64,000 bases of DNA from Cytobacillus solani (GTDB taxonomy: Bacteria; Bacillota; Bacilli; Bacillales; Cytobacillaceae): the NCBI RefSeq assembly GCF_001420595.1, contig NZ_LJIX01000006.1, forward strand, positions 3,209,058 to 3,273,057. The letters are read 5' to 3'. Both the position numbers and the translations under genes were made by a program. The stretch's first letter is position 1, and each line of letters begins with the position of its first letter. The notes beneath the pieces are model-generated. The model searched no databases and was not told the origin of the DNA. It worked only from the letters and a program-made list of their open reading frames with translations. Of the stretch, positions 58,397-64,000 are shown piece after piece.

Positions 58397-58973
58397 TCTT
58401 TCTTCTATAATAAAAATATCGGTCAATGATTATGGCGCCTATTGCAGAGCAGAAGGATGCAATTAACGTGGGACCGACAATCTCTGTCGGAGATGCGGAT
58501 TCATATTTCATCCGTATGGCTATAACCATCGTTGGTATTAGCGTTATACTTGAAGTATTAATCGCCAGAAAGGTGATCATCGAACGGCTGGCTACATCCA
58601 ATCCGCCATTTAATCGTTTCAGTTCTTCCATCGCCTTAATTCCCAGCGGGGTTGCTGCATTCCCAAGCCCAAACATATTTGCCATCATATTGGAAAGTAT
58701 GTAGCCCATTGCAGGATGATCATTCGGTACATCCGGAAAAAGCTTTTTCACAATTGGTCTAAATAAGAGTGACAGTTTTTTTAATAGCCCAGCATCCTCG
58801 GCTATTTTCATCATTCCTAGCCAAAAAACAAGAACACTGATTAATCCGATGCATAAAGTAACGGCTTCCGCTGCCCCATTAAAGATAGCTTCATTCACTT
58901 GATCCATCGTCCCATTAACCATTGCAAAGATAATCCCTATGACTGTTAAGAACACCCATATAATATTAACCAT
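58386..58973 (-). CDS. spmA: Spore maturation protein SpmA
   Basis: 195 residues, nucleoside-recognition (Gate) membrane protein with about four helices; segment MMANMFGLGNAATPLGIKAMEEL is characteristic. Start overlaps the dacB 3' end by 8 bp, so it is co-translated. Its last codons reach into the boundary of the composite repeat. Confidence 0.93.
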   Translation of the reverse strand: MVNIIWVFLTVIGIIFAMVNGTMDQVNEAIFNGAAEAVTLCIGLISVLVFWLGMMKIAEDAGLLKKLSLLFRPIVKKLFPDVPNDHPAMGYILSNMMANMFGLGNAATPLGIKAMEELKRLNGGLDVASRSMITFLAINTSSITLIPTMVIAIRMKYESASPTEIVGPTLIASFCSAIGAIIIDRYFYYRRKKKA

Positions 58974-60111
58974 CTGTTTTCACACCAATCATCACGAGAA
59001 ATATATTTCTAAATTGCTCAAAAAACGATTGCTTGTCTTTATTATCAGCATGCTTGTAATATATTGGCATCTTTTTCACCTGCTGTTTGTTGAAATAAAC
59101 AGTTACTTGACCAACAATTTCAGGGGGATTCTCTTTCCATTCCTTTTCTGGCTTTATTAATTTATATTCAATTTTGAATTGTTTCTTTTCTTTTGATGTT
59201 ACTGGGTAGTCAAATCCATGTTCAACATATACCTTCTTTTTATAAAATTTATCCTTCACCTGGGCAATATTTCCCTTTGGCAAAACCTCTACTAAACGAT
59301 AAGTATTAAACCCTGACTCATACATTTGAATATGGTCATTCCAATCATCCGGACCATTTAGAGTCACAGCAATTAAGTTCAGCTCCCCTTTTGCAGCTGT
59401 CGTTACTAATGTGCGCTTCGCACGTTTCGTAAAGCCTGTCTTTCCACCTGTTGTATATTTGTAAAGCTCTGTTAGCAGTCTATTTTTATTCTTCCACTTC
59501 CGATCCCACTCTTCTGTTGGATGTGGTGCACTATGGACTTTCGTGCCTGAAATTTTCTCATAATCATCATTATTCATTGCATAACGTGTTAAAAGTGCCA
59601 TATCATATGCCGTTGACATATGATTTTCATGGTCATCAAGCCCATGCGGATTGGCAAAATGAGTATTCTTCATACCAATTTCTTCTGCCTTCTGATTCAT
59701 TAAATAAACAAAACCATCCAGGCTTCCACCAACATGCTCTGCAATAGCAACAGCTGCGTCATTGCCTGATCGGAGCATTAGACCGTAAACTAAATCCTCC
59801 AGCTTTATTTTTTCACCCGGAACTAAATAAATGGAGGAGCCTTCAGCACGGACTGCCTTTTCACTTACCTTTACCAATTCATCCATTTTTCCTGATTCAA
59901 TAGCTAAAATAGCTGTCATGATTTTTGTAATACTTGCAATTCTCATCGGCTTATTTGCATTTTTATCATATAAAACCCGGCCAGAACTTTGCTCCATTAA
60001 AATGGCACTATGTGCACTAACAGAAAAAGAAGCATGTGCCACCTGAGGAATAAACGAGATTAGAATTGCAGCAATCAGGGGAAAGATTATCAGCTTTTTC
60101 ATATTTTTCAT
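58966..60111 (-). CDS. dacB: Sporulation D-alanyl-D-alanine carboxypeptidase DacB
   Basis: Penicillin-binding protein 5* that trims cortex peptides and so regulates crosslinking. 381 residues: signal peptide (about 1-27), catalytic SITK at 60-63, SGN at 115-117, KTG in GGKTGFT, then the C-terminal beta domain and an amphipathic tail. ATG at 60111 after GAAGGAG; the long frame upstream is not used. Head of dacB-spmA-spmB. Confidence 0.95.
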   Translation of the reverse strand: MKNMKKLIIFPLIAAILISFIPQVAHASFSVSAHSAILMEQSSGRVLYDKNANKPMRIASITKIMTAILAIESGKMDELVKVSEKAVRAEGSSIYLVPGEKIKLEDLVYGLMLRSGNDAAVAIAEHVGGSLDGFVYLMNQKAEEIGMKNTHFANPHGLDDHENHMSTAYDMALLTRYAMNNDDYEKISGTKVHSAPHPTEEWDRKWKNKNRLLTELYKYTTGGKTGFTKRAKRTLVTTAAKGELNLIAVTLNGPDDWNDHIQMYESGFNTYRLVEVLPKGNIAQVKDKFYKKKVYVEHGFDYPVTSKEKKQFKIEYKLIKPEKEWKENPPEIVGQVTVYFNKQQVKKMPIYYKHADNKDKQSFFEQFRNIFLVMIGVKTDG

Positions 60112-60137
60112 TGCAGTCTCCTTCACTGGTTTGTACA

Positions 60138-60166
60138 ATTTTATGCAGGACAAGTATTGATATGAC
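60138..60166 (-). promoter_or_regulatory. SigmaE-type promoter of dacB-spmAB
   Basis: Minus strand GTCATATCA (60166-60158) followed after about 12-13 bp by CATAAAAT (60145-60138), close to the SigmaE -35/-10 consensus. The dacB start codon is 27 bp downstream. It agrees with SigmaE control of this operon in B. subtilis. Confidence 0.6.
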
Positions 60167-60168
60167 AA

Positions 60169-60204
60169 TAAAAGGCGAAAAACATAGATTGTTTTTCGCC
60201 TTTT
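60169..60204. terminator. Terminator after sodF
   Basis: AAAAGGCGAAAAACA/TGTTTTTCGCCTTTT, a 15-bp perfect stem just past the sodF stop. Confidence 0.82.
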
Positions 60205-60211
60205 AAATCTA

Positions 60212-61102
60212 TTAAAATGGTTTCCATTTAAGCTCAGAAGCTTTCATAAACCGTTGTTCCACATCTTTCCAATTAACAATATTCCACCAATTTTTCACAT
60301 AGCCAGCACGGTCAGTTTTATATTGAAGATAGTAGGCATGCTCCCAGACATCCAATACAAGCAGAGGGATCGTATCCCATTGTGTTAAAAGCATATGCCT
60401 CTCTGATTGCAGTATTTCGAGATGATGGGCTCTAGGTGACCAGACAAGAACAGCCCAGCCAACACCTTCCACCTGCTTTGCTGCTTCAGTAAATTGCTTT
60501 TTAAATGCTTCAAAACTGCCAAAATACTTTTCTATTGCTTTTAACAAGCTTCCTGAGGGCTTTCCCCCGCCTTTAGGCATCATATTATTCCAGAAAATCG
60601 TATGAAGATAATGACCGGACCCATGAAAGGCAAGCTCCCGTGACCAATGCTTAACTAAAGAAAAATCTCCTGATTTCCTTGCCTTATTTAGCTCTTTTTC
60701 CGCTTTATTCAGTCCATCTACATATGATTGATGATGCTTTTCATGATGTAATCTCATAATTTCCTCAGAAATATACGGCTCTAATGCATTGTATGCATAT
60801 GGCAAAGGAGGCAATGAATGATTGCCCGCAGCAACTTGAGGGGGATTGACATAAACACTTCCAAGCTCTTGCCTTTTCACGAAATAGTTCTCCATGTCCG
60901 CGTGCAGTTCTTCTACATAGTTCTGAATCTCCAACAATTCATGATTATCTAATGGATTTTGGATTCCCTCCATAATATCAGTCATGCGATTCATCTTCTG
61001 CCAAAGCTCATTGTTTTCGTCGACATTTTCTGATTCGAGAAACGCCCGAAGTTCCTTATTCCACTTAAACACATCATGAATATAGTCATTCATTTTGCTC
61101 AT
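60212..61102 (-). CDS. sodF: Fe/Mn superoxide dismutase with N-terminal extension, SodF-like
   Basis: 296 residues. The first 90 or so are a helical extension not found in standard SODs, followed by a complete Fe/Mn SOD domain (LPPLPYAYNALEPYISEEIMRLHHEKHH). Metal ligands: His in LHHEKHH, His in GSGHYLHTIFW, and Asp/His in LDVWEHAYYLQY. Like B. subtilis SodF. ATG after AAAGAGGG. Confidence 0.88.
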   Translation of the reverse strand: MSKMNDYIHDVFKWNKELRAFLESENVDENNELWQKMNRMTDIMEGIQNPLDNHELLEIQNYVEELHADMENYFVKRQELGSVYVNPPQVAAGNHSLPPLPYAYNALEPYISEEIMRLHHEKHHQSYVDGLNKAEKELNKARKSGDFSLVKHWSRELAFHGSGHYLHTIFWNNMMPKGGGKPSGSLLKAIEKYFGSFEAFKKQFTEAAKQVEGVGWAVLVWSPRAHHLEILQSERHMLLTQWDTIPLLVLDVWEHAYYLQYKTDRAGYVKNWWNIVNWKDVEQRFMKASELKWKPF

Positions 61103-61204
61103 ACGATCCCTCTTTCCTAAATAGTCCCTTTCTATCGTATGAGCAGCCAGAAGAAAAATTGCTTTTCCAGTGTTTTATATGCAAACAGCTGGCAATTTTC
61201 TAAT

Positions 61205-61231
61205 AAAAAAAGCAACCTAAAGGCTGCTCCT
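61205..61231 (-). terminator. Probable terminator after the unknown gene at 61249
   Basis: AGCAGCC-ttta-GGTTGCT with a T tract on the minus strand; the stem contains mismatches. Confidence 0.55.
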
Positions 61232-61248
61232 TTTAAAAAATAATATTC

Positions 61249-61668
61249 TTATTGAGGCTGAACAATGTACTCTAAGGGTGAACGAAGATTAAAGCTTTTT
61301 TTCGTTTCTAAATCTTCAAAGATAGCTGGCAGCTTAGCGTAGTCAACATCCTGGAAATAGGATGCGAAATCAAACTTAGAATTGATGTATACACGCTTGC
61401 GATGGCGGAAACCTGGATTCTTCAATAAACAAATCAGTGCCACAATATCTTTAAATTCAACTTCCCTAGTCCCTGCTTTAAAAATTGGATTTGCTTCAAA
61501 TGAAGTAAATTCATGAACCAGTTCATCAAAATACCTGACATATAGGACATGTAGTGTCTTTTCTTGTCCATCTTCTTCAAAGGTAACTTCACTTCGATTA
61601 AAGAAATCCTCAGATGTATTCGATTTCTCCTTTTCCAGTTCATATCCCTTGCATTGTTTAATTAGCAT
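61249..61668 (-). CDS. Uncharacterised soluble protein
   Basis: 139 residues, no signal peptide or membrane segment, acidic and aromatic-rich (VRYFDELVHEFTSFEANPIF, INSKFDFASYFQDVDYAKLPAIFEDL). ATG at 61668 follows GAGGAGGCG, a near-perfect site, so it is likely a real gene. No family recognised. In B. subtilis ypuI lies near this place, but this sequence does not look like YpuI. Confidence 0.65.
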   Translation of the reverse strand: MLIKQCKGYELEKEKSNTSEDFFNRSEVTFEEDGQEKTLHVLYVRYFDELVHEFTSFEANPIFKAGTREVEFKDIVALICLLKNPGFRHRKRVYINSKFDFASYFQDVDYAKLPAIFEDLETKKSFNLRSPLEYIVQPQ

Positions 61669-61796
61669 CTTAACGCCTCCTCGAACATTTCCCCATATGT
61701 AATAACAAAAACGATATAGAAAATGCTCCATTTTGAAAATGAAGCATTATTTTACAAGTATATATTATCACAAAAAAATTAAATTGTATGAAAAAT

Positions 61797-62384
61797 TCAA
61801 GAGTCCATTGTTTCTTGAAACCTGCCAAAAAACAAATCTGCATCATCCTGCTGGTAATCATCTTCTATCTTTTCAGGAAGCGGCGGCAGCTCTTCAATCT
61901 TTTTTAATCCAAAATAATCAAGAAATTCTTTCGTAGTGCCATATAGGTATGCTCTTCCCGAGCCATCTGCTCGACCCACTTCTTTAATGAGTGCCTTAGC
62001 CATGAGTGTATGTATTGGCCGCTCCGTTTTCACTCCTCTTATTTCCTCAATCTCTGCTCTTGTAATGGGCTGTTTATAAGCAATAATTGCTAGTGTTTCT
62101 AACGCTGCTTGCGATAATGTCGAAGCCTGCGGCGTAACGACAAGCCTTTTTAGATAGGCTGAATTCTCCTTTTTTGTAGCGAGCTGGAAAGTGCCTGCTA
62201 GCTCTATAACTGTGATGCCTCGCATGGCATCATTACGATAATCTTCCATTAATTCATGAATAATCTCTTCTGCTTGCAGCTCCTCGACTTCGAGAACAAG
62301 AGCCATCTGCTTTAAAGTTAGTCCTTCATCTCCTGCAGCAAATAATAGACTTTCAACAATGCCCTTCCAATTTATAATATTAAT
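61797..62384 (-). CDS. scpB: Segregation and condensation protein ScpB
   Basis: Winged-helix partner of ScpA in the SMC condensin. 195 residues in the reading favoured here, which starts at an ATT codon at 62384 (reading [22 protein letters not shown]). It lies 6 bases after AGGGGGAG and matches the N terminus typical of bacilli. The only upstream ATG in frame (62408) precedes that ribosome site. Conserved: [20 protein letters not shown]. The start overlaps the scpA stop. Confidence 0.92.
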   Translation of the reverse strand: MNIINWKGIVESLLFAAGDEGLTLKQMALVLEVEELQAEEIIHELMEDYRNDAMRGITVIELAGTFQLATKKENSAYLKRLVVTPQASTLSQAALETLAIIAYKQPITRAEIEEIRGVKTERPIHTLMAKALIKEVGRADGSGRAYLYGTTKEFLDYFGLKKIEELPPLPEKIEDDYQQDDADLFFGRFQETMDS

Positions 62385-63141
62385 ACTCTTCTCCCCCTTC
62401 CATTGCACTTACATAAATCTCCGAAAAATTGCCTTCCTGCTCAATAAAGATGTCATGGCGTTTTATTAGCTCTAACACTGCTAAAAAAGTAACCACAATA
62501 TTTTCACGGTCAAGAACGGGAAAGAGGTCATAAAAGCTTTTACGCACCTTGAATTGCCTTAAATCATCAAGGATTTCAGCCATTCTCGTTTCTATTGGGA
62601 TTTCTTGACGTGCTATTTTTGTTGAAAGCGGTTTTTGCAGCTTTTGTCTTCTTAATAGTTTTTGAAATGCTCCAAGCATGTCATACAAGGAGACGTTTAA
62701 TTCCGTTTTTTCCGGTTGAATGTCTTTTGCATAATCGCTTAAATCACTTGGAGGCTTTGTAAACATTAAGCCTCGCTCTTTTTCCATTTCTTTAAAATCA
62801 ACTGCAGCCTCTTTATATTTTCTGTATTCAACTAATCTTTCAACAAGCTCTTCCATCGTGTCTTCTTCATGTCCTAAGCCTAACTCATCATCAAGCAAAT
62901 CTTCCTCGTGCTTTGGGAGAAGCATTTTGCTCTTAATCGCAAGCAACGTGGCCGCCATAACAAGATATTCACTTGCCACATCAAGCTGCAGCACTTGCAT
63001 CGTATGGATATACAATAAATATTGCTCAGTAATTTCCGCTACTGGAATATCGTATATATCAATCTCAAGCCGATTTATTAAATGAAGAAGCAAATCAAGC
63101 GGTCCTTCAAACGCATCAATCTTTACATTATAATGTTCCAT
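62380..63141 (-). CDS. scpA: Segregation and condensation protein ScpA (kleisin)
   Basis: Kleisin that bridges SMC heads. 253 residues: N-terminal [17 protein letters not shown] contacting the SMC neck, acidic middle, C-terminal winged helix. ATG at 63141 after GGTGAG. Overlaps scpB by 5 bp. Confidence 0.95.
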   Translation of the reverse strand: MEHYNVKIDAFEGPLDLLLHLINRLEIDIYDIPVAEITEQYLLYIHTMQVLQLDVASEYLVMAATLLAIKSKMLLPKHEEDLLDDELGLGHEEDTMEELVERLVEYRKYKEAAVDFKEMEKERGLMFTKPPSDLSDYAKDIQPEKTELNVSLYDMLGAFQKLLRRQKLQKPLSTKIARQEIPIETRMAEILDDLRQFKVRKSFYDLFPVLDRENIVVTFLAVLELIKRHDIFIEQEGNFSEIYVSAMEGGEEY

Positions 63142-63234
63142 TACTACTCACCAAAATTTCCTTATTAAGTTCCTCATTAAAGACTACTATAGTATAAATT
63201 ATAAAAGTGAGCTATCCAATAGAAAAATATTAGA

Positions 63235-63382
63235 AATGCGAAAACGCCTTGGTCATCGCCGTACAAACTGGAAGGGTCACGACTGAGATAAAGGAAACAC
63301 GGTGAGTGTAAGCGAACCGATGCTGACTTATCGTAGGGAGGGGACCTGAAGTTTGATAGGCGATAGGCGCTGTAGCCAGACA
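63235..63382 (+). repeat. Interspersed hairpin repeat, type A
   Basis: Starts ATGCGAAAACGCCTTGGTCATCGCCGTACAAACTGG (split here: left end ATGCGAAAACGCC, then GTCATCGCCGTACAAACTGG) and ends GGCGATAGGCGCTGTAGCCAGACA. Same core as the copies at 35401, 47055 and 50302. Located upstream of scpA in the divergent gap. Confidence 0.75.
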
Positions 63383-63424
63383 ACTATCTGATTCAAAGCA
63401 TATGAAATTATTCCTTCATTCGCC

Positions 63425-63432
63425 CATACAAT
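63425..63432 (+). promoter_or_regulatory. Possible SigmaE -10 box upstream of the YjcZ-like gene
   Basis: CATACAAT matches the SigmaE -10 consensus and lies about 60 bp before the start codon. The -35 element is not clear, so this is tentative. Confidence 0.3.
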
Positions 63433-63492
63433 TTGGTATTTGCCTACATAAAATGATCTTGAAACAAAAAAAGGAAACAGGAGGTATGATGT

Positions 63493-63588
63493 ATGTCTAA
63501 AGGAAACAACTGGTGCGGTGGAACAGGGTTTGCTTTACTTGTCGTTTTGTTCATCCTGCTGATTATTGTAGGAGCTGCTTGGTGCTAA
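63493..63588 (+). CDS. YjcZ-family sporulation small protein
   Basis: 31 residues: a short polar N terminus with Cys-Gly-Gly, then FALLVVLFILLIIVGAAWC, the hallmark hydrophobic block of the YjcZ family. Preceded by GGAGG with good spacing and followed at once by a terminator, so it is a single-gene unit. Small spore-former membrane peptide of unknown role. Confidence 0.88.
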   Translation: MSKGNNWCGGTGFALLVVLFILLIIVGAAWC

Positions 63589-63604
63589 GCTAATTATGTA
63601 TTTA

Positions 63605-63632
63605 TGACCCGGTTTTTTCCGGGTTTTTTTGT
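63605..63632 (+). terminator. Terminator after the YjcZ-like gene
   Basis: ACCCGG-tttttt-CCGGGT followed by TTTTTT. Confidence 0.88.
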
Positions 63633-63711
63633 TTGATTTAAAACTGTTGTTTGATTTTTAGGACGAGTGTTCTATGATATGATTAACATATATTAATAGG
63701 GAGGTGAAGTG

Positions 63712-64000
63712 GTGTATCCAAAAGCATATATCGAATTTTTGATACATTTTCATGGGGATAGAGATTATTTCGAATGTCATGAAGTCCTTGAAGAATACTG
63801 GAAAGAGATTGACCCAAACAATAAACAGTCTATTTGGGTAGGTCTGATCCTCCTAGCGGTTTCAAATTATCATCACCGGCGTGAAAATTACCTTGGTGCT
63901 AAAAAGACCATTGCCAAATCAATTGCCATCCTAAAAAACGAAAAAAATAAGCTTCTCCCTTTAGGAATCGATGCTGATAAATTAATGTACGACCTCCTAT
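63712..64000 (+). CDS. ypuF: DUF309 protein YpuF, 3' end beyond window
   Basis: 96 codons visible from a GTG at 63712 behind GGGAGGTG. The N-terminal segment FLIHFHGDRDYFECHEVLEEYWKE and the later AVSNYHHRRENYLGA match the DUF309 family, which in B. subtilis (YpuF) is about 170 residues; the rest lies past the window. Biochemical role unknown. Adjacent to scpAB as in B. subtilis. Confidence 0.85.
   Translation, partial: MYPKAYIEFLIHFHGDRDYFECHEVLEEYWKEIDPNNKQSIWVGLILLAVSNYHHRRENYLGAKKTIAKSIAILKNEKNKLLPLGIDADKLMYDLL

Noticed and set aside
63177-63383. Minus-strand open frame upstream of scpA
   Set aside because: It is the type A repeat read through; the same peptide pieces would appear at the other copies.

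Overview
The window is a continuous stretch of a low-GC, endospore-forming Firmicute chromosome, almost certainly a Bacillaceae (Bacillus sensu lato; the genus cannot be fixed from sequence alone). Gene content and order follow the hisC-aro-ndk-hepTS-mtrAB-hbs-spoIVA-gpsA-der-cmk-ypeB-sleB-gudB-recS-fer-serA-sigX-res-spm-dacB-scpAB segment of Bacillus subtilis, mostly on the minus strand. Strong AGGAGG-type ribosome sites, GTG/TTG starts and many sporulation genes agree with this.

Layout: (1) 1-3.5 kb, shikimate/aromatic genes aroC-aroB-aroH running straight into hisC, without the trpEDCFBA block that B. subtilis has between aroH and hisC. (2) 3.7-4.5 kb cheR, then a five-gene cassette at 4.6-9.8 kb (sensor kinase, response regulator, ABC ATPase, two permeases) resembling the linearmycin-resistance LnrJKLMN system, placed between cheR and ndk. 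(3) 9.9-14.8 kb ndk, heptaprenyl diphosphate/menaquinone genes, TRAP (mtrB), folE and hbs, with an unexplained 260-bp spacer between folE and mtrB. (4) 15.3-24.8 kb spoIVA, yphF, yphE, gpsA, der, ypzH-yphB-yphA, ypzI and fni. (5) 24.9-31.6 kb S1-like protein, plsC, cmk, ypfB, the c-di-GMP receptor ypfA, the germination genes ypeB-sleB, and prsW. (6) 31.8-37.9 kb asparaginase, bacilliredoxin reductase, gudB, mecB, a phosphoesterase and a CBS-domain protein. (7) 38.0-44.1 kb cotJABC, ypbF, the coupled ypbB-recS-ypbD-ypbE run, and fer. (8) 44.2-50.2 kb riboflavin transporter ribU under an FMN riboswitch, divergent serA, a PHP phosphatase, and sigX-rsiX with a SigX-type promoter. (9) 50.5-60.1 kb resABC-resDE, rluB and dacB-spmA-spmB. 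(10) 60.2-64 kb sodF, an unknown protein, scpA-scpB, a YjcZ-like small protein and the 5' part of ypuF.

The genes are mostly core functions: aromatic and quinone synthesis, redox control (Res system, menaquinone, bacillithiol, ferredoxin, SOD), chromosome maintenance (Scp, RecS, HU) and spore formation/germination (SpoIVA, CotJ, SpmAB, DacB, SleB/YpeB). The accessory parts are the lnr-like cassette, the CBS protein and two uncharacterised small proteins.

The most unusual structure is a dense set of interspersed intergenic repeats (about nine loci). They share terminal motifs (GCGnAAGCGCC at one end, TAGACA at the other) but carry different long-hairpin cores (types A, B and C below). Comparing copies inside the window shows nested insertion, an internally deleted miniature copy, and a duplicated and diverged module. 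This indicates a mosaic, probably mobile or recombining, hairpin-repeat family. One copy splits spmA from spmB.
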